64,000 bases of DNA from Phenylobacterium aquaticum (GTDB taxonomy: Bacteria > Pseudomonadota > Alphaproteobacteria > Caulobacterales > Caulobacteraceae): positions 1 to 64,000 of the forward strand of contig NZ_JALDPT010000023.1 in assembly GCF_022695515.1 (NCBI RefSeq), given 5' to 3'. Below the pieces are notes generated by a model. That model was not told the DNA's origin, did not search any database, and saw only the letters and a list, made by a program, of their open reading frames with translations. Positions 18,103-27,751 of this stretch are shown piece after piece. The translations under genes and the position numbers were made by a program. The number at the start of each line of letters is the position of its first letter. Positions within the stretch are counted from its first letter, which is position 1.

Positions 18103-18879
18103 ATGCCCGCGCATTTTTGGCCCGACCTCATCGCCGTCGCCGGCGGCGGAGTGATCGGCTTTCTGCTGACCGTGTTCGGCGGCGGCGGCTCCGTCCTGGC
18201 GACCCCGCTCCTCCTCTATGGAGTGGGGGTGGCGGACGCCCATGTCGCGATCGGGACCTCGGCGGCGGCCGTGGCGGTCAACGCCGCCGCGGGACTGGCC
18301 GCCCAGGCGCGGGCCGGACGGGTCAAGTGGCCTTGCGCCCTGGTGTTCGGGGGCTCGGGCCTCATCGGCGCCCTGGTCGGGGCCCAGTTCGCCAAGGCGA
18401 CCCCGGCGGGCCCCTTGCTGGTGTGGTTCGCGCTCGCCATGGGGCTGGTCGCCCTGTCGATGCTGCTGCCCCGCAGGAGCGTCGGCGATCCCGACGTGCA
18501 TCTGACCCCGGCCCTGACCCGCAGGCTTGCGCCGGTCGGCCTCGTCACCGGCCTTGCCGCCGGCTTCTTCGGGATCGGCGGCGGATTCCTGATTGCGCCG
18601 GGCCTGATGGCGGCGACCGGTATGACGCTGGCCAACGCCGCGGCGTCCTCCCTGGTGTCGGTGGCGCTGTTCGGCGCGGCGACCAGCGCCAGCTACGCCG
18701 CGTCCGGCCTGGTGGACTGGCCGCTGTTCGGCCTGCTGGTGCTCGGCGGCGCGGCGGGCACCGCGATCGGCCTGCCGGCGGCCAAGGCGCTCGCTGGGCG
18801 AGCGGACCTGGCACGACGGCTGTTCGCCCTGATGATCCTGGCGACCGCGGCCTATGTGGCCAAGCGGGCCCTGGCCTAG
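18103..18879 (+). CDS. TauE/SafE-family exporter (probable sulfite/organosulfur export)
   Basis: 258 aa, eight or so hydrophobic segments with the paired family motifs VFGGGGSVLATPLLLY and GFFGIGGGFLIAPGLM. It lies 4 bases after the rhodanese. Sulfite made by the dioxygenase would be a natural substrate; this is inferred from context. It overlaps the end of the convergent amidohydrolase by 4 bases. Confidence 0.9.
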   Translation: MPAHFWPDLIAVAGGGVIGFLLTVFGGGGSVLATPLLLYGVGVADAHVAIGTSAAAVAVNAAAGLAAQARAGRVKWPCALVFGGSGLIGALVGAQFAKATPAGPLLVWFALAMGLVALSMLLPRRSVGDPDVHLTPALTRRLAPVGLVTGLAAGFFGIGGGFLIAPGLMAATGMTLANAAASSLVSVALFGAATSASYAASGLVDWPLFGLLVLGGAAGTAIGLPAAKALAGRADLARRLFALMILATAAYVAKRALA

Positions 18880-20177
18880 GGCTGGGCGGTAGGCTTGCCG
18901 CCCTCGCGATAGACCACCCCGCCCTTCATGACGAAGGCCACCTTCTCATACTGGGTGACATCCTTGAGCGGATCGCCGGGCACAGCCACCAGATCGGCAT
19001 AGCGGCCGGGCGCGACCGCGCCGATCTTGTCGGAGCCGATCAGCTCAGCGCCGTTGCGGGTGGCGGCGAAGACCGCGTCCATCGGGGCCATGCCGCCCTC
19101 GATGAACAGCCGGAACTCCATGGCGTGGTCGCCCTCGCCCAGGTCGGTGCCATAGGCGATCTTGACGCCGGACTTGAGCGCGCGCGGCAGGTTCTGCTTG
19201 GGCAGCAGATCATTGGCCAGTTCCTTGGCGGCGGTGCCAGGGGTCAGCAGCTCCGGATGGTCGCGGGCGGCGGCGTAGAAGGTGTCGAACACCGTCAGCG
19301 TCGGCACCAGATAGGTCCCGTGCGCCTTCATCAGGGCGAAGGTCTGATCGGTGGCGAAGGAGCCGTGCTCGACGGAATCCACGCCGGCGCGGACGGCGGC
19401 CTCGATGGCGCCGGCCGGATAGATGTGGGCGGCGACCTTCATGCCCAGGCTGTGGGCGGTGTCGACGGCGACCTTCATCTCCTCGTCGGTCATCAGCTGC
19501 TGACGTGGATCGTCGCCGGTCGACGCGATGCCGCCGGACGGCATGATCTTGATGAGATTGGCGCCGCGGCGCTTGTGCTCCCGCACCCGGATGCGGGCCA
19601 TCTCGGGCGTATCGACGATGCCGTTCTCCCAGCCCGGATGTGACAGGGCCGGATCGAGGCCCGAGCGCGGATCGCCGTGGCCGGCGGTGGGGCCGAGCGC
19701 CTCGAGCGACACCCACAGGCGCGGGCCGGGAATCTTGCCGGCGTCGATGGCGGCGCGCACCGAGACGCTGTCGTCGCCGCCGCCCACGTCGCGGGCGCTG
19801 GTGAAGCCCTGCTGCAGCATGGCGCGGGCATAGACGGCGTCGTCGAAGGCCTGGTCGATGGCCGAGTGGGTGACCCAGTATTCGGTGGCGTTGGTGGTGC
19901 TGGGCAGCTTGGCGCCGATGTGGACATGGACGTCGATGAAGCCCGGCAGGACGGTCGCCTTGGACAGGTCGATCACCTGGGCGCCGGCGGGACTGACGAA
20001 GCCGTCCTTGATGGCGGTGATCTTGTCGTCGTGGATCAGCACCGACACCTTTTGCCGGGGCTGGGCCGAGATCCCGTCGATCAGGGTTCCGGCATGAACC
20101 ACCACGTCGCCGGCCTGGGCGGCGTGGGCCGCGAGCGCCAGAGTGAGGGCCAGGAGGCTGGTCTGGATCGCGCGCAT
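18876..20177 (-). CDS. Secreted amidohydrolase family protein
   Basis: 433 aa from the ATG at 20177, which has a GGAG upstream. A Sec signal peptide (MRAIQTSLLALTLALAAHAAQA) precedes an imidazolonepropionase/prolidase-like amidohydrolase. Metal ligands appear in DVHVH (HxH near residue 85), in the His of KVAAHIY and SVEHGSF, and in the Asp of YGTDLGEG. It probably hydrolyses a dipeptide or cyclic amide in the periplasm. The frame extends upstream into purC, but that part is not protein-like. Confidence 0.9.
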   Translation of the reverse strand: MRAIQTSLLALTLALAAHAAQAGDVVVHAGTLIDGISAQPRQKVSVLIHDDKITAIKDGFVSPAGAQVIDLSKATVLPGFIDVHVHIGAKLPSTTNATEYWVTHSAIDQAFDDAVYARAMLQQGFTSARDVGGGDDSVSVRAAIDAGKIPGPRLWVSLEALGPTAGHGDPRSGLDPALSHPGWENGIVDTPEMARIRVREHKRRGANLIKIMPSGGIASTGDDPRQQLMTDEEMKVAVDTAHSLGMKVAAHIYPAGAIEAAVRAGVDSVEHGSFATDQTFALMKAHGTYLVPTLTVFDTFYAAARDHPELLTPGTAAKELANDLLPKQNLPRALKSGVKIAYGTDLGEGDHAMEFRLFIEGGMAPMDAVFAATRNGAELIGSDKIGAVAPGRYADLVAVPGDPLKDVTQYEKVAFVMKGGVVYREGGKPTAQP

Positions 20178-20191
20178 CGGCGGATACTCCA

Positions 20192-21148
20192 CTAGAAGAA
20201 CTGGGCGAGGTTGCGCCGCAGACGGGCGTGCACGGGCTCGCTCGGGTCCGGCGCAAAGAAAGTCTGGCCGGTGATGGTCTCGAAGGCTTTCACATAGACC
20301 GCGGACGTCTCCCAAAGCATCGCCTCGGGGATCTGCGGGATCTCATCCTTGTAAGGATCGCAGCGTTCCGCCACCCAGGCGCGCACGAAGTCCTTGTCGA
20401 AGCTCTCCGGACGGGCGCCCTTGGCGAAGCTGTCGGCATAGGAGCTGGCGAACCAGTAGCGGCTGGAATCGGGGGTGTGGATCTCGTCGGCCAGGATGAT
20501 CTTGCCGTCGCGGTCGAGGCCGAACTCGTACTTGGTGTCGACCAGGATCAGGCCGCGCTCAGCGGCGATCTTCTGGCCGCGGGCGAACAGGGCGAGCGCA
20601 TAGGCCGACACCGTCTCCCACTGCTCGGCGGTCAGGAGCTTCTGGTCCAGGATCTCTGCGGCGCTGAGCGGCTCGTCATGGCCGCCGTCGAAGGCCTTGC
20701 TGGTCGGGGTGATGATGGGGGTCGGCAGCTGCTGATTGTCGCGCAGGCCGTCCGGCAGGGTCGTACCGTACATGGTGCGCTGGCCCTGCTTGTAGAGGGT
20801 CAGGATCGAGGTGCCGGTCGTGCCGGCCAGATAGTCGCGCACCACGATCTCGACGGGCAGGATGTCGAGCCTCTGGCCCACGACGACGTTCGGATCCGGA
20901 TAGGACAGGACGTGATTGGGGCAGATGTCGGCGGTCTCCTCGAACCAGAACCGCGCGGTCTGGGTGAGCACCTGGCCCTTGTAGGGAATCGCCGCCAGGA
21001 TCCGGTCGAAGGCCGAGATGCGGTCCGAGGCGATGATGATGCGCCGCCCGTCCGGCAGGTCGTAATTGTCGCGGACCTTGCCCCGGTAATGGTTGGGCAG
21101 TTCCGGGATATCGATATCGCGCAAGGCCACGTCCGCCGCCGCCGTCAT
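20192..21148 (-). CDS. purC: Phosphoribosylaminoimidazole-succinocarboxamide synthase
   Basis: 318 aa, the long form of SAICAR synthase. It joins aspartate to CAIR in purine synthesis. Conserved stretches are YRGKVRDNY near the N-terminus, [30 protein letters not shown] and [12 protein letters not shown]. It lies 14 bases upstream of the amidohydrolase on the same strand, with no functional link apparent. Confidence 0.97.
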   Translation of the reverse strand: MTAAADVALRDIDIPELPNHYRGKVRDNYDLPDGRRIIIASDRISAFDRILAAIPYKGQVLTQTARFWFEETADICPNHVLSYPDPNVVVGQRLDILPVEIVVRDYLAGTTGTSILTLYKQGQRTMYGTTLPDGLRDNQQLPTPIITPTSKAFDGGHDEPLSAAEILDQKLLTAEQWETVSAYALALFARGQKIAAERGLILVDTKYEFGLDRDGKIILADEIHTPDSSRYWFASSYADSFAKGARPESFDKDFVRAWVAERCDPYKDEIPQIPEAMLWETSAVYVKAFETITGQTFFAPDPSEPVHARLRRNLAQFF

Positions 21149-21255
21149 GTCCGGAACTCCGCCAGGAAACCTAAGCTACCGCCTTTGCCGCGAAGACAGG
21201 GCTGCGTCCAGACGGCTAAAGTGTGCGTATCATCGGCCAAGCAGGAGGATCCCCC

Positions 21256-21822
21256 ATGACTCGCACCGCCATTCTCGCCGCCGTCGCCCTCGCCACGGCC
21301 GCCGTCACCCCCGCCCTGGCCGATCTGGCGCCGGGCGCCAAGGCCCCCGACTTCACCGCCCCGGCCTATCTGGCCGGCAAGCCCTTCACCTTCGACATGG
21401 CCGCCGCCCGCAAGAAGGGCCCGGTGGTGCTGTATTTCTTCCCGTCGGCCCACACCAAGGGCTGCAACCTGGAAGCCCACCTGTTCTCTGAGGCCGCCGC
21501 CGACTTCAAGGCCCAGGGCGCGACCCTGATCGGGGTCACCGCCGGCAAGGTCGACGAGCTGGCCGCCTTCTCCAGCGAGACCGAGCATTGCGGCGGCAAG
21601 TTCCCGGTGGCCGCCGATGTCGGCGCCAAGATCGCCAAGTCCTATGACTCCCCGCTCAAGATGGCCGGCATGACCATGCCGATGGACCTGTCGGCGCGCA
21701 GCTCCTACGTCATCGCCCCCGACGGCACGGTGATCTCGGCCTATACGAACATGGCCGCCGACGACCACGTCAACCAGACCATGACCTCGCTCAAGGCCTG
21801 GCGCGCGAAGCACCCGAAGTAG
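21256..21822 (+). CDS. Exported peroxiredoxin
   Basis: 188 aa from the ATG at 21256, with GGAGG upstream. A signal peptide of about 22 residues (AILAAVALATAAVTPALA) precedes a thioredoxin-fold AhpC/TSA domain with FFPSAHTKGCNLE: Thr67 and the peroxidatic Cys70. A second Cys in ETEHCGGKFPV could act as resolving cysteine. It reduces peroxides in the periplasm. Confidence 0.9.
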   Translation: MTRTAILAAVALATAAVTPALADLAPGAKAPDFTAPAYLAGKPFTFDMAAARKKGPVVLYFFPSAHTKGCNLEAHLFSEAAADFKAQGATLIGVTAGKVDELAAFSSETEHCGGKFPVAADVGAKIAKSYDSPLKMAGMTMPMDLSARSSYVIAPDGTVISAYTNMAADDHVNQTMTSLKAWRAKHPK

Positions 21823-21833
21823 GGTTCATAATT

Positions 21834-21964
21834 CCTCCCCCGTCCTGACGGGGGAGGGGGACCGGCGAAGCCGGTGGAGGGGGCGGCCCCAGATGCCGCG
21901 CCCAGCCTCGCCCCCTCCACCACGCCTTCGGCGCGGTCCCCCTCCCCCGCTCCGCGAGGGAGGA
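21834..21964. repeat. Large extragenic palindromic repeat
   Basis: Left arm: CCTCCCCCGT..ACGGGGGAGG, then GACCGGCGAAGCCGGTGGAGGGGGCG. The right arm is its imperfect reverse complement, CGCCCCCTCCACCACGCCTTCGGCGCGGTCC, followed by CTCCCCCGCTCCGCGAGGGAGG. The whole can fold into a branched hairpin. It is related in style to the element at 7806-7927 and looks like a dispersed Caulobacterales intergenic repeat. Confidence 0.75.
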
Positions 21965-22042
21965 AAAGGTTGCCCGGCAACGCTTTTTCCCCTATGAGCC
22001 CCGCTCTTCACGGACTGCGGTCCCAGGCACGGAATTCAAAAG

Positions 22043-22061
22043 GTACGGGAAAGCCCCGTAC
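22043..22061 (+). promoter_or_regulatory. Hairpin in the rpsF leader
   Basis: A perfect 7-bp stem GTACGGG / CCCGTAC with loop AAAGC lies 75 bases before the rpsF start. S6-S18 operons often carry a leader RNA bound by the S6:S18 pair; whether this hairpin is part of one was not tested against that family. Confidence 0.3.
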
Positions 22062-22136
22062 GCCTCGCCCGGGATCCATCGCTTTCGACGGTCACCCGCC
22101 GCCGGACGCGCCGCAGCCCACAAGGGAAAAGGACCT

Positions 22137-22502
22137 ATGGCGCTCTACGAGCACGTTGTCATTTCGCGGCAGGATATTTCGCCGCAACAAGCCGAAGCCC
22201 TCAACGACACGATCAAGGCCCTCATCGAAGAGGGTGGCGGCGCCGTCGCCAAGATCGAGTACTGGGGTCTGCGCAACCTCACCTATCGCATCAAGAAGAA
22301 CCGCAAGGGTCACTACTCCCTGCTCGCCATCGACGCCCCTCCGGCGGCGGTGAAGGAGATGGAGCGCCAGCTGTCGATCAATGAAGACGTGCTGCGTTAC
22401 ATGACCGTCCGCGTCGAAGAGCTCGACCTCGAACTCTCGCCGGTTCTGGCCCGTCGCGACCGTGACCGCGAGCGCGAACCGCGCCGCGAAGACAGCTTCT
22501 AA
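22137..22502 (+). CDS. rpsF: 30S ribosomal protein S6
   Basis: 121 aa. It shows the S6 pattern [13 protein letters not shown] at the start, then [21 protein letters not shown], and the terminal [10 protein letters not shown] basic/acidic C-terminal tail rich in Arg, Asp and Glu follows, longer than in short S6 forms. It pairs with S18 in the small subunit platform. It is first of the rpsF-rpsR-rplI operon. Confidence 0.98.
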   Translation: MALYEHVVISRQDISPQQAEALNDTIKALIEEGGGAVAKIEYWGLRNLTYRIKKNRKGHYSLLAIDAPPAAVKEMERQLSINEDVLRYMTVRVEELDLELSPVLARRDRDREREPRREDSF

Positions 22503-22519
22503 AGAAAGGGAGGATCCTC

Positions 22520-22786
22520 ATGACCGACGAAACCTCCGCGGCTCCGGCCGCTGCGGGCGCCGCCCGCCGCCCCTTCTTCCGTCGCCGGAAGGTCTGCCCG
22601 TTCTCGGGCGCCAACGCGCCGAAGATCGACTACAAGGACGTGAAGCTGCTGCAGCGTTACGTATCCGAGCGCGGCAAGATCGTGCCGTCCCGTATCACCG
22701 CCGTCTCGGCCAAGAAGCAACGCGAACTGGCCAAGGCCATCAAGCGCGCCCGTTTCCTGGCCCTGCTGCCCTACGTCGTGAAGTAA
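22520..22786 (+). CDS. rpsR: 30S ribosomal protein S18
   Basis: 88 aa with an alanine-rich N-terminal extension, then [34 protein letters not shown] and [13 protein letters not shown]. It binds S6. It lies 17 bases after rpsF with a good AGGAGG-like site. Confidence 0.98.
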   Translation: MTDETSAAPAAAGAARRPFFRRRKVCPFSGANAPKIDYKDVKLLQRYVSERGKIVPSRITAVSAKKQRELAKAIKRARFLALLPYVVK

Positions 22787-22799
22787 GGGAGCCGGACCT

Positions 22800-23384
22800 A
22801 TGAAAGTCATTCTGCTCGAACGCGTCGAGGGCCGTGGCGCCCTGGGCGATGTGGTCACGGTGAAGGACGGGTACGCCCGTAACTACCTGCTGCCGCGTCA
22901 CAAGGCGCTCCGCGCCAACAGCGCCAACATGAAGGTCTTCGACGCCCAGCGCGCCGAGATCGAAGCGCGCAACCTGAAGGCCAAGGAACAGGCGGGTAAG
23001 GCCGGCGAAAAGCTGGACGGCACCGCTTACGTCCTGATCCGTCAGGCCGGCGAAAGCGGCCAGCTGTACGGGTCGGTCTCGGGCCGCGACGTGTCGGACA
23101 TCATCAATGCCGAAGGCGGCAAGGTTGAGCGTTCGATGGTCGTCCTCGACAAGCCGATCAAGACGCTCGGCCTGCACGAAGTGAAGGTGCGCCTGCACGC
23201 CGAAGTGACGGTGACGGTGACCCTGAACATCGCCCGCAGCGCCGACGAAGCCGAGCGCCAGGCGCGCGGCGAGAACGTGATCACCTCGCAGTTCGAAGAG
23301 GACCGTATGGCCTCCGAGGAAGCCGCCCAGGACATGCTGGCCGGCGGCGCGGGTTCTCAGGAAGGCGACTACGGCGACGCCTAA
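22800..23384 (+). CDS. rplI: 50S ribosomal protein L9
   Basis: 194 aa. The N-terminal domain is [32 protein letters not shown]; a central helix ([17 protein letters not shown]) links to the C-terminal RNA-binding domain, which includes [14 protein letters not shown]. The last 40 residues form an acidic extension (EEAAQDML...) common in alphaproteobacteria. It ends the ribosomal protein operon and is followed by a terminator. Confidence 0.98.
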   Translation: MKVILLERVEGRGALGDVVTVKDGYARNYLLPRHKALRANSANMKVFDAQRAEIEARNLKAKEQAGKAGEKLDGTAYVLIRQAGESGQLYGSVSGRDVSDIINAEGGKVERSMVVLDKPIKTLGLHEVKVRLHAEVTVTVTLNIARSADEAERQARGENVITSQFEEDRMASEEAAQDMLAGGAGSQEGDYGDA

Positions 23385-23416
23385 ACGGCGCCGAGGTTCA
23401 ACCTCCGACCTACAAG

Positions 23417-23450
23417 GCGGCGCGGAACACCTGTTCCGCGCCGCTTTTTT
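23417..23450 (+). terminator. Rho-independent terminator after rplI
   Basis: A perfect 12-bp stem GCGGCGCGGAAC / GTTCCGCGCCGC with loop ACCT is followed by TTTTTT (23445-23450). Confidence 0.95.
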
Positions 23451-23577
23451 GTGCGCTTTCGGCCGCAAGCGTTGCAAAAATGTCATTTGATGCGGCGCCA
23501 ACACCCCCTAGCTAAGCGTCACTGGGCCGGATCAAAACCAGGGCGACCCCATCGCCCGGGCCTTAGGGGATAAGAAA

Positions 23578-25986
23578 ATGACCTATCGCACTCTTCTGTT
23601 CGCGGCGGCCTCCGTCGCCACCCTCTGGACCAGCGGCGCCGTCGCCGCCCCTGCCGCCAAGCCGGCGGTCGAGGTTGACGAGCTGGTCGTCACCGGCACC
23701 CGCACGGTCGGCCGCTCGCGGCTTGAGACCCTGGCCCCGGTCGACGTCGTCTCGGCCCAGGCCCTGCAGCAACGCGGCACCACGGAACTGGCCACGGCGC
23801 TCGCCACCTCCATCCCGTCCATCAACTTCCCGCGCCCGTCCAACACTGACGGCACCGACGCGGTCCGTCCGGCCACCCTGCGCGGCCAGGGCCCCGACCA
23901 GACCCTGGTGCTGGTGAACGGCACGCGCCGCCACGCCACGGCCCTGGTCAACACCAACGGCTCGGTGGGCCGCGGTTCGGCCGCCGTCGACCTGAACGCC
24001 ATCCCGTCCACCGCCATCGACCGCATCGAAGTGCTGCGTGACGGCGCCTCGGCCCAGTACGGTTCCGACGCCATCGCCGGCGTGATCAACCTGCGCCTGC
24101 GCGAAGCCGATCACGGCGGCGGCCTGTCGGTCACCAGCGGCGAGTACATGACCCGCCTGCACGGCTTCTACGGCCGCAAGGAGAACGTCACCGACGGCCA
24201 GACCACGACGGTCTCCGGCTGGCAGGGCCTGAGCCTGCTGGGCGACGGCTTCCTGACGCTGTCGGCGGAATACCGCACCCGCGACCACACCAACCGCTCG
24301 GACATCGACCCGCGCTTCGGCAAGGTCACCTCGCGGTTCGGCGACGCCGACGTGGACGACCTGTCCTTCTACGCCAACGCCGGCAAGCCGCTGAACGACA
24401 CCTGGGACGCCTATGGCTGGTACGGCTATCAGAAGCGCGACGCGTCTTCGGCCGCCACCTACCGGACCCCGACCGACGCCACCCAGAACATCATCTCGGT
24501 CTATCCCGACGGCTATCTGCCGCTGATCAAGACCAAGACCGAGGACAACAGCGCCGGCATCGGCCTGAAGGGCGAGCTCGGCGGCTTCAAGACCGACGTC
24601 AACCTCGTCTATGGCAAGAACCAGATCGACTTCAACGTCGACCACACCCTGAACCCCTCGCTGGGTCCGACCTCGCCGCATTCGTTCTACGCCGGCGAGC
24701 TGACCTATGATCAGCTGGTGTTCGGCTCGGACTTCAGCCGCGAATTCGACGTCGGCCTGGTCAAGCCGCTGAACGTCGCCTTCGGCCTCGAAGCCCGCAA
24801 GGAGACCTACAAGATCGGCGCCGGCGAGCCCGGCTCCTATATCCGCGGCCCCTTCACCACCCTGGCCCTGGGCTCGCGCGGCTTCACCGGCTTCACGCCG
24901 TCCAACGTGATCGATAAGGATCGCAGCGCGGTCGGCGTCTATCTGGATGTCGAAGGCAATCTGACCGAGAAGCTCTCGGCCTCGGCGGCCGTCCGCTACG
25001 AGGACTATTCGGACTTCGGGAACAACACGACCGGCAAGATCTCCGGCCGTTACGACTTCACCCCGGCCTTTGCGGTCCGCGGTTCGGTCTCGACCGGCTT
25101 CCGCGCCCCGGCCCTGCAGCAGCAGTATTACACCTCCACCTCGATCCTCTATATCAACGGCGTCCCGTTCGAGACCGGCACCTATCCGTCGGTCAGCCCG
25201 GTGGGCAAGGCGCTGGGCGGCAAGGCCCTGCAGCCGGAAACCTCCGACAACTACGCCCTGGGCTTCGTGTTCCGGAAGGGCGCGTTCGAGCTGACGGTCG
25301 ACGGCTATGAGATCAAGGTGAAGGACCGGATCGTCCTGTCCGAAACCCTGACCGGCAGCGCCACGGCGGCCGTGGGCACCAACGCCCGCACCATCTATGA
25401 CCTGCTGTCGCCCTATGGCGCGTCGGCGGCCCGCTTCTTCATCAACGGCGTCGATACCGACACCGTCGGCGTGGACATCGTGGCCCACTACCGCATCCAG
25501 GACGAACAGGCCGGCACCTTCGACCTGACCGCCGCCGGCAACATCAACAACCTGGATGTGACCAAGACCCCGACGACGGCCGCCACCATCCTGCCCACCC
25601 CGGTCTCGCTGTTCGCGCGTCAGGCCGTGCTGCGGTTCGAGAAGGGCGCCCCGCGCCAGAAGCTGACCCTGCAGGGCGACTGGAGCCGTGAGGCCTGGGG
25701 CGCCACGGTGCGGTCGACCTTCTATGGCGACGTCCTGGCCCCCGGCACCCTGGCCGACGGCAGCGCCGACTACCACACCGGCGTGCGCGGTCTGGTGGAC
25801 GTGGAAGCCCGCTACACCTTCCCGATCGGGGTGACCGCCTCGATCGGCGCCGACAACCTGTTCGACACCTATGCGAACCAGGTGATCCCGGCGCTGGATA
25901 CGACGGGCGCCGCGCCCTACTCGTCCTTCACGCCCTTCGGCTTCGGCGGCCGCTATGTCTACGGCCGCCTGAGCTACAAGTGGTAA
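23578..25986 (+). CDS. TonB-dependent outer-membrane receptor
   Basis: 802 aa. A signal peptide (about 23 residues, ending AVAA) is followed by a TonB-box-like VDELVVTGTRT, a plug domain with DQTLVLVNGTRRHA, IERIEVL-type IDRIEVLRDGASAQYGSDAIAG, and a barrel with STGFRAPALQQQY. The last strand ends YGRLSYKW with an aromatic terminal residue. The long 'RRHA...GRGSAAVDLNAIP' plug is typical of the iron/vitamin-type receptors common in Caulobacterales and Xanthomonadales; the substrate cannot be read off. It is a single-gene transcript flanked by terminators. Confidence 0.96.
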   Translation: MTYRTLLFAAASVATLWTSGAVAAPAAKPAVEVDELVVTGTRTVGRSRLETLAPVDVVSAQALQQRGTTELATALATSIPSINFPRPSNTDGTDAVRPATLRGQGPDQTLVLVNGTRRHATALVNTNGSVGRGSAAVDLNAIPSTAIDRIEVLRDGASAQYGSDAIAGVINLRLREADHGGGLSVTSGEYMTRLHGFYGRKENVTDGQTTTVSGWQGLSLLGDGFLTLSAEYRTRDHTNRSDIDPRFGKVTSRFGDADVDDLSFYANAGKPLNDTWDAYGWYGYQKRDASSAATYRTPTDATQNIISVYPDGYLPLIKTKTEDNSAGIGLKGELGGFKTDVNLVYGKNQIDFNVDHTLNPSLGPTSPHSFYAGELTYDQLVFGSDFSREFDVGLVKPLNVAFGLEARKETYKIGAGEPGSYIRGPFTTLALGSRGFTGFTPSNVIDKDRSAVGVYLDVEGNLTEKLSASAAVRYEDYSDFGNNTTGKISGRYDFTPAFAVRGSVSTGFRAPALQQQYYTSTSILYINGVPFETGTYPSVSPVGKALGGKALQPETSDNYALGFVFRKGAFELTVDGYEIKVKDRIVLSETLTGSATAAVGTNARTIYDLLSPYGASAARFFINGVDTDTVGVDIVAHYRIQDEQAGTFDLTAAGNINNLDVTKTPTTAATILPTPVSLFARQAVLRFEKGAPRQKLTLQGDWSREAWGATVRSTFYGDVLAPGTLADGSADYHTGVRGLVDVEARYTFPIGVTASIGADNLFDTYANQVIPALDTTGAAPYSSFTPFGFGGRYVYGRLSYKW

Positions 25987-26031
25987 GACCCACCAGGTCC
26001 TGAGCGGTCCCACCCGCTCTAGACACGGGAC

Positions 26032-26059
26032 GCGCGGAGCTTCGGCTCCGCGCCGTTTT
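26032..26059 (+). terminator. Rho-independent terminator after the TonB receptor
   Basis: A 9-bp stem GCGCGGAGC / GCTCCGCGC closed by a TTCG tetraloop (26041-26044) is followed by CGTTTT. Confidence 0.9.
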
Positions 26060-26221
26060 CGTTTCCGGCGTCCGGTTTTGACGTAAGCACAGGCCAGACT
26101 CACGGCATCGGAGGTCCCGGCCGCGCCGCCCGGCCGACGTTCTCCACAGGGAGGCTCAATAACTGTGTGCGGACGTCTCGTCGCAGTGCCGACGGGGCGA
26201 GCGTTAAGATATCGGTAACCC

Positions 26222-27709
26222 ATGGCTCTGGTCCCCGCTCTCGATCTTCGACCCGCTCACAACGACACGGGCATCCCCCACGCCCCCGCCAATATCGAGG
26301 CCGAACAGGCCCTCTTGGGCGCGGTGCTGTACGACAACGCCGCCTTCGAACGCCTGGGCGACTTCCTGCAGGCGCGGCACTTCTACGAACCCTTCCACCA
26401 GCGCCTGTTCCAGGCGATCGAGACCCATGTCCGCAAGGGTCAGCTGGCTGAGCCGATCCTGCTGGCCGACCAGTTCAGCCGCGATCCGGCCTTCGAGGAA
26501 CTGGGCGGTGTCCGCTATCTGGCCGACCTGGTCGACCGCGCCCCGCCGGCCTCGAACGCCGCGGACTATTCGCGGGTCATCTATGACCTGGCGCTCAAGC
26601 GCGACCTGATCCGCATTGGCGGCGACATTGCCGCCACCGCCCAGGCGCCCGACGAGGAACGCTCGGCCCGCGACCAGATCGAGGCGGCCGAGCAGCAGCT
26701 CTACACCCTCGCCGAGACCGGCGGCACGTCCCAGGGCTTCGTGTCCTTCGCCGAGGCCCTGCACGGCGCCGTGACCATGGCCGCCGAGGCCCACAGCCGC
26801 GAGGGCGGCCTGGCGGGCATCTCGACCGGCCTGATCGACCTCGACCAGAAGATCGGCGGCCTGCACAAATCCGACCTTTTGATCCTCGCCGCCCGCCCCT
26901 CGATGGGGAAGACGTCGCTGGCCTGTAACATCGCCTTCGACATCGCCCGGCACTATGCCTGGGAGCCGCAGCCCGACGGGACCAAGAAGACCGTGTCCGG
27001 CGGGGTGGTGGCCTTCTTCTCGCTGGAAATGTCGGCCGAGCAGCTGGCCATGCGTCTCTTGGCCGAAGTCTCCGGCGTGTCGGGCGACCGCCTGCGCAAG
27101 GGCGAGATCGACGCCGTCGAGTTCGGCAAGCTGCGCGACGCCGCCCTCGAGATCCAGGAGGCGCCGATCTATATCGACGCCACCGGCGGCATCACCCTGG
27201 CCAAGCTCACCGCCCGGGCCCGGCGGCTGAAGCGCCTGCACGGCCTGGACGCGATCTTCGTCGACTATCTCCAGCTGGTCACCGGCGGCGACGGCAAGAG
27301 CGACAATCGGGTTCAGGAAGTCAGCATGATCACCCAGGGACTCAAAGCCCTGGCCAAGGAACTTGCGGTGCCGGTGATCGCGCTGTCCCAGCTCTCCCGC
27401 CAGGTGGAGAACCGCGAAGACAAGCGGCCGCAGCTGTCCGACCTTCGCGAGTCCGGCTCGATCGAACAGGACGCCGACATGGTCATGTTCATCTACCGCG
27501 AGGAATACTATCTCAGCCGGGCTGAGCCGCGCGAGGGCACGCCGGAGCACCTGACCTGGCAGGAGCAGATGGACCAGGTGGCGGGCGTCGCCGACGTGAT
27601 CATCGGCAAGCAGCGTCACGGTCCGATCGGCACCGTGCGGCTGTCCTTCAACTCCGACCTGACCAAGTTCGGCAACCTGGCCCGCGATAGCCGCTACGAA
27701 CAGCGGTAG
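26222..27709 (+). CDS. dnaB: Replicative DNA helicase DnaB
   Basis: 495 aa. An N-terminal helicase domain (PANIEAEQALLGAVLYD) precedes the RecA-like domain with Walker A ARPSMGKTSLA, the VAFFSLEMS motif, Walker B (IFVDYLQL), and RQVE.R..KRP.LSDLRESGSIEQDAD near the C-terminus. It unwinds DNA at the replication fork as a hexamer. The gene sits between the S6-S18-L9 operon and alr, an order common in this group. Confidence 0.98.
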   Translation: MALVPALDLRPAHNDTGIPHAPANIEAEQALLGAVLYDNAAFERLGDFLQARHFYEPFHQRLFQAIETHVRKGQLAEPILLADQFSRDPAFEELGGVRYLADLVDRAPPASNAADYSRVIYDLALKRDLIRIGGDIAATAQAPDEERSARDQIEAAEQQLYTLAETGGTSQGFVSFAEALHGAVTMAAEAHSREGGLAGISTGLIDLDQKIGGLHKSDLLILAARPSMGKTSLACNIAFDIARHYAWEPQPDGTKKTVSGGVVAFFSLEMSAEQLAMRLLAEVSGVSGDRLRKGEIDAVEFGKLRDAALEIQEAPIYIDATGGITLAKLTARARRLKRLHGLDAIFVDYLQLVTGGDGKSDNRVQEVSMITQGLKALAKELAVPVIALSQLSRQVENREDKRPQLSDLRESGSIEQDADMVMFIYREEYYLSRAEPREGTPEHLTWQEQMDQVAGVADVIIGKQRHGPIGTVRLSFNSDLTKFGNLARDSRYEQR

Positions 27710-27751
27710 CGGACTTACGCCAAGCTCCACGACGCGCTAACAGAGCCGGCG

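Larger units (their letters stand above)
21823..22136. other. Gene-free region between the peroxiredoxin and rpsF
   Basis: The left half is filled by a palindromic repeat (21834-21964). The right half is the upstream region of rpsF and holds one hairpin (22043-22061). No gene is supported here. Confidence 0.7.

Noticed and set aside
23563-26223. An 886-codon open frame opposite the second TonB receptor.
   Set aside because: Same reason: low-complexity translation, no motif, and it covers a whole gene plus flanking terminator.
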